Shown here piece by piece: positions 48,661-61,145 of a stretch of 64,000 nucleotides of DNA (positions are counted from its first letter, which is position 1; each line of letters starts with the position of its first letter). Position numbers and translations under genes: made by a program. Under the pieces are notes generated by a model. The model was not told where the DNA came from and made no database searches. It was given only the letters and a program-made list of their open reading frames with translations. Source of the stretch: Trochalopteron elliotii (lineage: Eukaryota > Chordata > Aves > Passeriformes > Leiothrichidae); NCBI GenBank assembly GCA_024734555.1, contig JANPWX010000445.1, forward strand, positions 1 to 64,000. The letters are read 5' to 3'.

Positions 48661-51401
48661 CAAATAATTTCTGATTATTGAAGCAAAGGACATCTGCAGG
48701 TGGGTTAGCTCCATTAAAAGAGTGAACCAGTCAGCTGAGAGAGGTTGAGCTGGAGGTTAGTGCTCTTGTGCAGGACTGTCTTCCTATGAACAGACATCAG
48801 TATGGAGGGTGAGGGCAGGGTATCTCCCTCCCAGCAATACAGTGTGGGGTTTTCTCTGCCAAGTACCACTTATTTTGGGATGGTAGGGTGAGGGCCAGAA
48901 CACGTGTCTCTGGCAGTTGCCAAAATCAGACTTGCTTGCCTTTGTAAAACCAAAGTCTCACTCACCTTTCCTGTGCTCCACATGACAGCCCTCTCTGTCT
49001 GGGTCTTTTTTGAACAATCACAAGGTGACCATGAACTTTGTTTTCTTTGCAGATCATGACAGTAAGAGCATGGTGGTGCTATTTGGCTGGTGCTGCAGTG
49101 TACTGACCCACATGTCCAGGGATTTTCTTACTCACAAACTGCACCTTGGCTGCTTTTACACTGCCCCTTCATATACCTCTCCTGGTGAAAGAAGGCTTGT
49201 GATAAATGACTCAAGACCAATTCTGGAACTGAAGAGGAATTTTTTTGATTTCTGGATTTTTCATCAACTTGTTGTTTTCAGACTCATTTTCTGAATAGCT
49301 GTCCTCTGTAGTCCAGGATTGGATCACATTAGAGAGTTCCACTAGCCTCTGACAGTGATCCAACCCTAGGCAGGTGTAAACCCTCCCCACCTCCCCAGCA
49401 CAGCTCATACCAAAACACTCAGGGCTTTCCATGAACCCTCCCCAGCCAAGCAGTAAATCTGCAGCACTGTGATCCTACCCAGGGTAGAAATGTCTTTCCC
49501 ATCAAAGGACATGATTTAATGCACGCCTGCTAAGTTGTGAAAAGCCTTGTATTTTACTGCTAACACATCTTCTGGGACTGTGCATCCCTTTGGATTCTCC
49601 TGAGGGGGTCCATTCCAGCTTGGAGAAGGGCAGGGGGAAGTTGTTTCCTCAGGGAACTGAAAGATACCCTCCCTGGCCTCACCCCCATGACTTCTTCCTC
49701 TTAGGGAGCAGGCAGTGTATACAACTAGGCTTTCTGAGAACAGAAGAAAAGTGTGTGACAGGGCTTTTAATACCTGCTGCTTTTCCCAGCCTTCCTCTGA
49801 GTTTGTTTCCTGGGGTTGTACACAGTCCCCAGCAAAGAAAAGATTTTTGAGCAACACTTTGAAAATCCTCCTCCCCTGTGTCCAGGTAGATCGTCCTGTG
49901 AGACAATACAAGAAACAAAAAGCATTGTGGGCTTCCTAGTCTGAGGAATACTCTTCAGCTTGAGCACACGTATCCATGGAAGGTAAAGATGAAATGAAAA
50001 AAAACAAAGAAATTTCTCAGTTATTCTAATTATTACAAATGCTGACTCTCACAAAGTCCTCATTTCCATTGTCCTCATTTCCAAAGTCCCCTCTCAAAGT
50101 CCTCATTTCTACTGATTGAGGTGCAGCCTTTTCTCACCAGGAACTGTGAGTCTGGACAGCTGCTCTGACAGTCCTGACAACATCCCACTATGTTCACATT
50201 CTGGGTTATGAAACTCTGCAGTTTGCTCCAGGCTCAGTGGGTTTGCTTTGTTGTGTTACATTTTGGACTTCACAATATGATGTACAGAAGAAACACAGAA
50301 CAAAAAATTGCTCAATATTGGGACCCAGTATTCAGAAACTGAGGCTCTGCCCCCCGCCCAAGTCTGTCAATATGCCATAAAGAATTACGAAGTTGGTAGA
50401 GATCTTCATTCTTGATTATATTCTGTTTCCATACTGCTCTCAAATGCAAGGCAGCTGTCACAGACAAGGCAGCTCTGGCTCTTCAACAGCCGTGGGTCTA
50501 AGGTAGTGTTTCTGAAGTCAATGAAGCATTACCACAGGTCTTTGCACAGAAAACAACTTGGAATATCTGCTGCACATAAAACATCAGTGTGTAAAATAAC
50601 GTGTAACACATTTTCGAAAGCTTTCTGTATAACCTCAGGACTGGATGGCAAAATCTGTCAAATATAGAATTCTAAATAAGGACCCATTGTGAGATGGAAT
50701 ATTTCCCAGCATTAAAAATTTCTGGTTGATTACAACATTCAAGAACTGCTTCACTTGAGGTCAGTAAATTAAATCATGCCAGGTATCCATGATTCACATA
50801 ACTGCACGGGAGATGGAGTTCAGGGAAAAACCATCTCCCAAGGAGGTAGCAGAGACCAGTGTGATCTATCTTCTTTTCAGTACAATATTATTGTAGGAGG
50901 ATGAAAAACTAGAGGTCTGCTGTAAGGCTGAGAATTTATGATCGTTTCCGAACCGTTGCATGTCATTGGTGAATCACACTTGTCACACAAATTAGAAGCA
51001 GGTAACATCCTGGTTTCTGGCTGGACAGAGGAATGTTGCTTACAGCTATAGATTTTTTCCTGGAAAATGCTGGCACAGATTGACAAGAATAAGTTCTAAT
51101 TTATACCCAATGTTACCTTGGACTGGTCAGATAAATAAGACCCTAAAAAACCCTGACAAAGTGAAAAAAAAATTAAATGTTCATATTTTAAGGATGAAAT
51201 GCTATGCTTTCAAGTTTGAAAATGCAGTTCCAGTTTCAGTTAAGTACTTGTAATGTTTGATTTCAGGCACAAAAAGTAATTTTTTCTAGTCACAATTTTT
51301 TTTCACTCTTTGGTTCATTTAAAACACTTGGAATATTCTCATTTTGAGGCAACTTGAAACAAATGGTGGCTTCATTGTTTCAGTACTGTCAATTAATTGA
51401 A

Positions 51402-51476
51402 AAAAACCCTAATTATCCAATCTTTGTTTGTAGCTCCCAAAAAACCCTAATTATCCAATCTTTGTTTGTAGCTCCC
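51402..51476 (+). repeat. 38-bp tandem duplication (2 copies)
   Basis: The segment CCCTAATTATCCAATCTTTG...TAGCTCCC occurs twice in a row with a period of 38 bases and no visible mismatch, which suggests a recent duplication. Confidence 0.92.
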
Positions 51477-54186
51477 ATGCTCTGTTTTAATCCTTCAAAG
51501 CCTCTCTGTTTTCTGGCAGTTGTGGGTATTTCAGACAGAGCATGTGTGTACATTTATCTATAAAATAAATTCTGGTACAAAACTTTAGTAAGATGGGAAA
51601 AGCTTTTGGATTTATGAGCTGCTTTGCTTTGCCTCTTTGGTACCTGATTGAAAACTAAGAGGAACTTAAAGAGGACTTGAGAAGGATATTTTTTTTTTAA
51701 CCTAGGATTATAATTGCTTTAGCTAATGATGTATAAGAAGATCAAAGCCTAAAGTTGTGCTTTCTGTCTCTGTCTGAAAAAAAATCAGATCTCATCTCTG
51801 TTCTAGAAGTTTTGATGATACTATGGAATTTTTTTTATTATTTGTCATTTACACATGCCTGTGAAGTGCCAGATGGTTTGAGTCCTTAATGGTTATTTCC
51901 ATAAAGAAGTAGTCACTGACTTACATGAGCGCTGACAGAAACCAAAATCAAAACTGTCTGTCACCAGAACAGGAAGCAGATTGAATTGACACTGGGATAT
52001 CTCTTCAGCAGGGAAGCATTTCTGGCCCAGTGAAGAGCAAACCATCTGACTGAGCATCTCTTCCCTTAGAGCTGCCCTGTGGTCACTCTGGTTTCTGTAA
52101 TGCCACCACTTTCCCAGCTGTCCCACGGATGCAGCACCTTCCAGGAATGCAAGTCGTGGGCGATTTTTGACTTGTCAGCTCCAGAAACCACATGAGAACT
52201 GAGGCAGTGCCAAGGCTTTGGGCCCCAAGAAGATAAAAAGCCTCAGGCCAGGGCTTTGCTCTCCCAAGGACACACAGATCAGCTAAAACTTGTCCTTGTA
52301 TCTATGGCTGAGTGGAGCAGCAGCCCCCGTGTGCCCTGTCCTCCCCTGCCCATAGCAGTGTCACCACAGCTTTGCCCTCTTGGCCACTTGTGTCCAAGCT
52401 GGTGCTCCCAGGAGCAGAGAAGGAATTGCCCAACATTGGTGCAGGTGCTGTAAAACTTGGCCATGCAAAAAAAATAAACTCCTTATAAACCAGAGCAATG
52501 CTGATGTTAAAAGCTGAGGCTTGGAGGGTGGTGTCTGTGAGAGGGGAAGGGTTCAAGAGTAGTTAGATATGGTTGTATCTCACCCAACCCTTCATCTCTC
52601 CAGCACATGCGCTTTTTGCATGGTATTTTGTAGGCAAAAAAGGTGAAAGATAAGCAGTTTTAAAGTGCTCATGTGTGTACAGGATGTCCATCCCACCCAG
52701 GCTGCTCTGCTGGGAACAGAGATTCATCCACTCATCTCTTCCACTGACAGATAGAAATGAATGCACAACAAAATAATGATATCTCCTACTGATGATTCTG
52801 ACATGAAAAATATGTGATGTGTTTGTCATGCATTCTCAAACAACTCACATCCCTGGAAATAGCCAGTAGAAGTACAGAAGCAGCTTAAAATGTGATGGCT
52901 GAACAAAAAAAACCCCCCACAAAACAACAAAATTAAACAAATATCTCTTTTCTTCATCTTTTTACAAAGCTGTTTTCATAGAATTTTTTTCCCCTAACAC
53001 CCTGCAAATTCATATTTGTATTTACACATATTGTGGACAAACATTTTCCTTTCTCTCCATCACGATTTCAATGGCTATATAGGACACAAGAGTGTATTTT
53101 CCTTTAATTCAGTTCTTCCTCCAATTTAATTCCAAGGTTTACAGAGCTAAAACTGCATTTGTCTTCCACATTGGAAGACACATTGCCTTGGCAACGTCTG
53201 CTGTGGTACGAGAGCATTAGCTCCCCAGTGGAATATATCTGTGGCTCTGAGTTTATTATCTCTCAGATCAACTATCCCACTTGGGCTACTAGTAAATTCA
53301 ACGAGAAACATGTCAGATGTGTTGGATGCAAAAATGGCTATATTAGTGTTAAAAATAGGTGAGTTTAATCCTGGTTTTCTGGAAGTCTGCAGCAAAACTC
53401 TTGCTGTCTTCTGAAGGGCCAAGCTTTTACTCACTGTGTTTTTTCTAATTAGTTGACAGACAGTGCCACTCAAAGAGGAATCTTTCTGTCCTTACTCCTC
53501 TCCTAGGAAAAGTCCTACATTCCCAAAATGCCACCCAGCTAGCCAGAGATACGAAATTTATGCTTTATTTCTTCGGAAAGCAAAAAATAAGAAATCATTT
53601 ATTTTATTGCCTCAGAATTGTGCCAGCTGCACTGGGGAGGCAGAAGAAAAAGCCATAGTTACCCAACTCAGCATGCCCTACTTTGAAATGATGCAGCAAG
53701 ACATAATGGCTCCTCAGAGGAGAACTGTATATTATCATTTAGCTGGATGAATGCATGACATAGAAAAGTTGTTCTTGATTAAAAACAAATATCCAGCATG
53801 GCAAGAAAATGAGTAAGGATAAACAGTGATTAAGTGTGATGTGTCTGAAGGCTTCCCACAGTATAAAAGCCATATGTGGGAGGCAAGAACCTAAAATTAA
53901 ACTCCTAACAGTGTGAGTTAAAGTTTTTGAAAGAGGCACCTGACACAATCCAAGGGGGAAAGTTTGAGCAATTGGCTCGTTGAGGGTGGTTCTCACCACT
54001 TTCCCATGATCTGCACCTTCTTTCTCTCTCTGTGCTCATCCAAGCAGGGAAACACCATCCAGGGGTCAGCCCAGACAAGCTGGCTTACTCATCCCTCCAG
54101 CTCTGCTCATCCAGAGGAGTTCCCATGTGGAGCTGAAGTGGAGAAGCAACTGCGGGCCAGTGAAGAGCAAACCATGGGCAGCCCTG

Positions 54187-54939
54187 TGTCTTGGGTTGCC
54201 ATATGTAACCAAAAATGTGTATTCTATTGCCATCTGTTGAAACTGGTTGGGGATGTTGTTTTTTTTTTTCTTTATCCTTCTATGACCCATTCCTCATAAC
54301 ATAAGGAGGGAGGGGGCACAGGTGCCTTCTGTTAATGGGCCAGCTGTTAAAACCAGGTGGGGCAGTTTTCTTTATCTCTTCCACAATCCATCCTCCCTCC
54401 AGGGGATATCTGCTGTTCATGGGCCATCGAGGCTCACTTCAGGGCTGATACAACTCCATCATTCCAGTGGGAGATGCTCCACCCAGCAGGAGGAGCCAAC
54501 GATTCCTACCTGGATAAAACCTGGGATTCAGAACACCAGGACAGCCTGTTTCCACTGGATTCCCAGAGGAAAGGCCAGACCCATCTCATCACCACTGGGC
54601 CTTCAGAGAAAACTACACCCTTCTACAGGATCATCTCTGCTCCAACAGAACCACATCTGTCACTGCAGGAGGACTTAATTGGACTGCTCCCAACACCCTG
54701 ACCAGGGTGTCAAGTTATATTCTGACTCTGTCAGTGTTTCTAGGATTTCGGTTTGGTTTTGTTTGTTTACTACATTTGTATTTTTAACATTCCTAGTAAA
54801 GAACTGTTATTCCCGAATCTTTGCCTGAAAGCCCTTAATTGCAAAATTATAATAATTTGAAGGGAGGGGGGTTATATTCTCCATTCCAAGGGAAGCTCCA
54901 GCTTTCCCTGGCAGACACCTGTCTTTCCAAACCAAGACA
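54187..54939 (+). mobile_element. Solo LTR, ERVL-like, complete
   Basis: A 753-bp element bounded by perfect 8-bp inverted termini TGTCTTGG and CCAAGACA, and flanked by a 5-bp target duplication CCCTG (54182-54186 and 54940-54944). I recall closely related LTRs as common in songbird genomes, including the stretch CTGTCACTGCAGGAGGACTT. No internal ERV sequence is present. It carries an internal partial duplication (54236-54341 and 54345-54425). Two open frames of about 115 codons within it are incidental. Confidence 0.93.
54236..54425 (+). repeat. Internal tandem duplication within the ERVL-like LTR
   Basis: Copy A (54236-54341) and copy B (54345-54425) share, in order, a GTTRAAACYRGKTGGGG block, TCTTTATC, CCCATTCCTC/ATCCATCCTC and CTGTTMATGGGCC. 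Copy A is longer because of a T run and a G-rich insert. Confidence 0.6.
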
Positions 54940-57698
54940 CCCTGGCTAAGGCATTCAGTGCTAACCCAAGCCCTGGGAGGCTGAAGGTAGTACAAATGCT
55001 AAAGTCACCCTATTTCAACCAGCTAAAGCCCTACACCACATGCTCTAGTAGGAGAGACAAAGCCACAGATTAATTGCAACAAATAATTGCTTGGGACAGA
55101 GAGTAATTAATACACGCCCTTCCTTGCAAGCAATTACCTGGTGGTTGTCTCTCTGGTGGTTGTAGTCTCAACGCCCTCAAAAACAGAATAGCAGAGAGGC
55201 CTGTTTTCACTTAAGGCTATCACTTCTTATTCCCTCGGTGGTCCTGCAGTCTTGGATTCCACAAAGAGCCTGTGATCCCAACAGGAATCTCATCTGGCTT
55301 TCCTGACTCCTGGTGGTCTCAAGGACAGGCAGAATTCTCAGTGGCATCGTTTGCCACCCTCTGCCATGGGACTGAATGTCCTTCCAGAGGCTCCCTCCCT
55401 AACGGCAGAGGGGAGGGAGCCTCTGGTTTTGGGAATGCAGTGTCTCTCAAGGCTCCATGACAAACTGTTTGCCCTGGCACTCACAGCATGCTTTGAGGTA
55501 GCTGCACAGTCAAGGGTGCATTGACCCAGACCAAACTCAGTAACTGCAAGTTGCTTTAGCTTGTTAGACACTCAGTGTTCCAGTGTCTTCCCCATTAGTC
55601 TTTCATTGTGGACCCAATCAACAAACTCTTCTCCTTTCTCCACTAAGGAAGAAAGAAACCAGAGATAGCCAGGGTACATTTGTTAGCTACTGGGAAATCC
55701 TGAAGTTTTGGGTTCTCCCTGTAGTGCAGAAAGCCTGGTTCCTGCTGCTTAACATCTCATCCCAAGGCCTTTGCAGAGAGAGGCCACAAAGCAGCCTGGA
55801 GGCTTTTCCCCTTGGACATGTCCAAGGAGTGAGACTGAAATCACTTCCATGACCACCCTGGCCTGCACAAAGACCTGCTGTGACCATGGGAGGAATTCCA
55901 GCTCAGGCAGAGCATAAGGAGTCTGCACATATCACGTGTTGCAAAATAAAAGTCCAAATTTACTCTACTGAGAGAAACAGTGGAGACACAAAACCTGAGG
56001 GGGCCACTATAACTCCCAGAACATGAGCAAAACTTGCCAGGCTTTTTTTATTGACCTCTTTACCAGTTAAATACCTTTCCTCTCTTTGGGTGGAGAGACT
56101 GCACCTAGCCAGGGTGCAGCACACTCAGTGCACCCTTTGCTCTGTTTTGGCAGCCCCAGGGCCCAAGCTGTGGTGCCTGGAAGGATCCTGTACAGCCCTG
56201 GGAAAGGCAGGCAGCTCCCTGGTCCACACCCTGCTGCAGGATCAGCTCCTGCAGTCTGCTCCCAGAAGGAAATGCAGTGACTGGATTTGTTATTTGAAGC
56301 TATCACCCAGCCCGTGTGAGGTGTGAAATTAATAAACTACTGGGAAGGGCCTTCCCTCTTCCCTGCCCATGGAGGAGCTATCTTCATCCAACTCTGCACT
56401 GCTCCAAGATGAAGTCATTTTGGCTTCCTGAGTTTTAGCTGCTTGAGATAACAAACTCAAATTCCTTACTCATCCGAAGGCCAAGCTGTCTTTGTTATGG
56501 CTTCATTCTCACTCTGAACTGTGCTCTTGGATTAGCAGGACACAGAAGCTGCTCCCACACGAGGAAAGTTTCCTGAATGAGATGTTGAGGAAGGGCAAGA
56601 GGTGAAATTTAAGCATTATCAGTAAAATTTCCATGCAGTGGCCACACAACTGTTAACAGGAGAACTTAATTATTGTAAAGTACAACCAAATAAACAGATA
56701 GAAAAGTGTGCTGGGGTTTGCACTGGTGCTCACAGGCTGCCCTCTCTTAGTCATATCTGTTTATTAAGGCTGGACACAGCAAAGGGATTAAGGGAAAGAG
56801 CTTCCAAAGATTAAACTGTTACTAGAAATGCAGGACCCCAGCATGCTCCAAAATACAAAAGGAGCATGTCTTTTTTACCATCTGTGTTGCACATTCTATT
56901 TTTTTACACAGGTGAGTGCACCTTTCTCTGTGTTACATCACAGATATAGCTGGGTAAGAGATATGAACACTAGAACCCTGATTTTTTGAGCTGTACTTCC
57001 TTAGGCAGAGAGCAGAAGTGTAAAACATAATGAAACACACACCCAAGGCATTGTAAGTATCTACTACTCAATGCGACCTGCTCTAGGCCAAGAGAGTAAG
57101 AAATAGTTTTGAAAAGTTATCCAGAAAATATTGTTGATTAATGAATGTTTTCAAAATAATGGGCTCTTGAGGAAATACATTAAAAGGGAAAAAAAGATAT
57201 GAAATTTATCAGATTATTTTTAACAAACAAATATTTAACAAATTATGAAGACAGCTTTTTCAAGTAGGAACAAAGGACTGTATGAGCTGCTTTCCTTTAA
57301 TTGTCCTGCAATTGCCTCTTGGTTTCCCAGCTGTATAGAGAACTTTTTCTCTTCATTTGAGCTTAAAAGAATCTTCCATTAAAAAAAAAAAATGGATTTG
57401 AGTTGGCTAGCCTGAGTATGATTAATTCCATCTACTTCATTCAGTCACAGTAGTCAGCCAAAAATTGGGATCCAGAAGGCTGTCCAATTAAATAGATAAT
57501 AAGTGCAATTGACTTACTGAAGGCATCTGTTTATTTAACAAATTAGGCATGAAGAAAAAAACCACCAAAACTATAAAGACCTGTTCTCCTGAAGGTAGGG
57601 ACAATCAACATCAGGAATGGAGCTCTTTGTGGGTACCCCTCACAACATTTCTGGACAGCAGTTGTTCACAATGTGCTTGGTCAGAGCTGTGTTACCTT

Positions 57699-57727
57699 AT
57701 CATCATCATCATCATCATCATCATCAT
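57699..57727. repeat. Trinucleotide repeat (ATC)n
   Basis: About 9.7 copies of ATC. The same ATC motif underlies the hexamer array at 6875. Confidence 0.95.
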
Positions 57728-58009
57728 GTCTCCTTCCACAGTGGCCTCTCTTTCACACATCTGTTCTCCCCAAAAAGCCCATCTATCCATAAGGTTTAAA
57801 TTTTTGAGCTAATTGTGACTCCTCTGATTGCCATAATTGATACATCTGCTGTCTCCTAAAGAAATTATGTCACCCAAAAGGCACTTTCAGTTCCTCAAAA
57901 AAACCTTGCCAGGATTAGCTTTATGGAGAGATAATAAAGGTTGAACTCAGGCAAATTGAATTTGCTCAGATTTGTGTTGGCCATACAAATATGTGCCAAA
58001 CTCTTTATG

Positions 58010-58064
58010 TGTGTGTGCACATGTGTATTTATATATATACATTTATATATGTATATATAAACAC
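58010..58064. repeat. TA-rich simple tract
   Basis: TGTGTG followed by repeated TATATA and ATTTATAT units. Confidence 0.8.
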
Positions 58065-60924
58065 AAAATCAATACACATACATATTTTTATCATCACACA
58101 AGACGTATTTCCCTCCAGTTACACCCATATATCCCACACAGTTGAGTCTGTCACTGTTTTATCTACTATTTTGCCACCAGACAGAAGCTTGCAGATGTTA
58201 AAAATCTTCCATCCCCAGAAGAGAAGAAACTGATGAGTTCTGGGCACATTAGGGCACCCACAGCTGGTGAGGAAGCTGAAGGTTTGTGGGGTTGCTGCTG
58301 CCAACTCTGTGTTTGGCAAGACAAGGGGGAGAGATCACACACAGAGGTGCTCCAAAAGACGAACATTAACAAAACCTGAAAGAGAAAATTCCGCTTCTTC
58401 TTCAGGGTGAGACCATTTCTTATCACTATCTTTTTAATCAAAACCATCCTCTGGAGATGATCCTTCTATTTCCCAGCCTCCTGCTAGGAGCTAGTGCTAA
58501 GATTTTATGACCAGCTAATGTAGTCTAGGATGGTAAGTGCCCACGTTCCTCATTTTCCCACCATTTCTTTTCTCTGTCCTGAGGAATCAGAGTGTGGACA
58601 AATCCTCACTGACGTGTAGGAAGTGGTGTAGGAAGAATGTTTGCCACCAGGCCATGCCTTGGAATGACAAATATGCAAGAATTAGCATCTATAACTCTCC
58701 ATAAACATTGGGGTTAATCCCCAGGGTTTACAAGACTCTTTAAATGTGTTTTAATAGGACAATATGTTTTAGAAAGGACCCATCCAACGCTTCACATATC
58801 AGTGAAGTTTACAAGAAGGTAAACTGAACTGGGGCAACAGTTCAGATGTACAGCCAGGGCCCTAATGAGAATGCCAAAGGCAAAGCAATAAATTGATTTG
58901 CAAGTCTAATACCTTCCCAAATTGCTCAAGAGCATTCCAAGTCTGGCAGGACAGTTGTAAGGGAAGAGCTGTGGGAATTCCACTGTTGTCTCTCAAACTC
59001 CAAAATGTAAGAGGATCAAATCACATTTTCAGCACACAGTGATGAACTGGCTTAGACCTGCTCTCTTCCCACCTCAGCCAGCTTGGGCAGGACCCTGCTC
59101 CTGGGACAGTCCTGTTGAGAGGACCAGCATTGATTTTGGAGCTGTTGAGAATAAATAATAATGGTTAATTAAAACTGAAGGCTCTGCAGACCCCTGTGTG
59201 GGAACCTGTTACAGGAAAGGGAAACTGAGACCCCTGACAAACGTGTCATTCTCCACTGATGACAGAAAACTTTCCTTCCAGCTTCCTAAAACCTGGTGAG
59301 ATGAATCCTGCCCTGGGTTTATTTGAGCCTTGAGTGCCTACTTGCTTCAGGCAGATTCCCCCTAAATCTACCTGAGCAGGCCAAGAACCCCAAGTGGATT
59401 TATTCTAGAAAAGGATTCTTAAGATGACAGCCTCACCACTACCATCCAACCTTTGTAGGTGCAAAATGCAGAATAAGCATTTGCTAATAGATGGCCAGTT
59501 TGTTTCAGGTTGTATTATTCTGTGTTTTTCAACCAACACTGAATATCAACAAGAAAATAAAGTCGAGAATTTTAGGAAGTGATACATTCCCATTGAATCA
59601 ACATGAAAAGCAGCCAGATAATCCTAATAAATAGGATGAACGAGGCACTCAGAGAAGAATGACTTCATGTTTCCCTTCTTTATCCCAAGTATTGGCGAAC
59701 ATTGGCCAAACCTAGTCTATTTTTCCACATGTCTATGAAGATCTGAGGGGACTTTTTGAAGGGAGCCAGCCAATATTTTAGCTGCATTTGCTATTGTTTC
59801 TGTTTATCACTTGGGCAGACTTGCAGTAAAAGGATGATTGCTTCATTGTAATAGTTCGATCTGCACTGAGACAGGCTGTCTCCTGTGTTACATGAGAAAC
59901 AGCTTAGAAACTATTTCATAAGCAAAACCACCACTGGCCATTTTAAAATACCAAGAGCAGCTGTCATGACATTGTGGTTTGGCTGGTTGTGTTCTCTGGT
60001 GCAGGGGCTGTGGTGGGATGACTATCTCAGGAAGGGACCAACCTCCCTGGCTCACTGGAGCAGAGGGGTGACAAGCAAGAGAAGATCCAACCATTCATTT
60101 AGCATCAAATCAGAAAGTCTGGGAAAAAAAAATAACCTGCTCATAGAGTGAATTGGGAATGATTTTTACTGCTTTAGAAACACAAGTTTGATCTGGTCAC
60201 CATGGCTGAAATCTGGCAGGAAGATTCCCATGGCTGGAATGTTTCAATTATCTTTATTGGGTATTTCAGGAGGATCAGCTGAGCACCATCTGAGGAGGAC
60301 TTGCACTGTTGGTGAGAAGGGTTTTGGCCTGTTTCCAGAGTTCTAGCAGAACAAACATTCTGGAGTGGGTTGTCTGATGTCTAGTCAGTTGAGAACTGTA
60401 CTAAAGACCTAAGTCCAGAAAAGTCACTAATCAAAAAAAATGAGTAAATTGATGGTAATGACTTTTAATTACAGGCTGTAAATTATAGCATCATGGTAAA
60501 GAGAAGGACAAATGTAGACATCCATGGTCAGAAGGAGTTTTAAAAGTATGGTAGCTACAAATAGGATCACTAGAAAGGTACCAGACTGTTTCTAAATGAA
60601 CAAAGTTTATTGGCTAAAACTGCCAATAATAAACCCAAAGCAGTAAAAATGATGAGTAAATGTTTCCCACTTCTGTTTGGAAAAAAACCAGATAATGCAC
60701 TGCATCTTATGTAAGAAAAACAAGCTTTTCTTTTATAACAATGCTTTCTAAACTTGAGAATTTTTAATTGGCAGTTCCTGAATAATTTGCATCCAAAAGG
60801 GAAAGGTATTCATTGAACCCCTGCTGCTGATTTTGAATAAGTCTTGGAACACTAGAGAAGTTACAGATGTGAAGCAAAGATAAAGTGCCAGCACTTAAAC
60901 ACAGTAACTAGGATGATGTGAATA

Positions 60925-61145
60925 AATATAGATTTGTCAGCCTGACACCAATCTGAACAAAATAATAGAATGGTTATTTGGGAACTCTCTTAAGAATTAC
61001 AGGGAGAAAATAGAATTACATTAAAATTATCATGAGCTTATCAAAAACAGACCCTATCAAAATAATTTTATAATGCTGAAACATGAACATGTTTAATCAG
61101 TAAAGGTGATAGAGCTGATATAAATGATACTGTTGGACTGTTTTA
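60925..61145 (+). mobile_element. Old, degenerate CR1/L3-type LINE
   Basis: GATTTGTCAGCCTGACACCA, AAAATAATAGAATGGTTAT and AAAAACAGACCCTATCAAAA follow the order of a conserved part of the CR1 reverse-transcriptase region. Heavily mutated, no open frame. Recognition is from memory. Confidence 0.6.

Larger units (their letters stand above)
47936..54181. other. Intergenic, simple repeats only
   Basis: Holds the A/C-rich tract at 48450-48660, a small three-copy GTCCTCATTT cluster at 50055-50110 and a 38-bp tandem duplication near 51402-51476. No exon or transposon recognised elsewhere. Confidence 0.5.
54945..60924. other. Intergenic, simple repeats only
   Basis: Contains (ATC)n at 57699-57727 and a TA-rich tract near 58010-58064. 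No exon, RNA or transposon recognised. Confidence 0.5.

Noticed and set aside
48381..48714. Very hydrophobic minus-strand frames resembling membrane proteins
   Set aside because: They come from the G/T-rich strand of the A/C low-complexity tract.
54322..54701. Two overlapping open frames of about 115 codons
   Set aside because: They lie entirely inside the ERVL-like solo LTR, which is non-coding.
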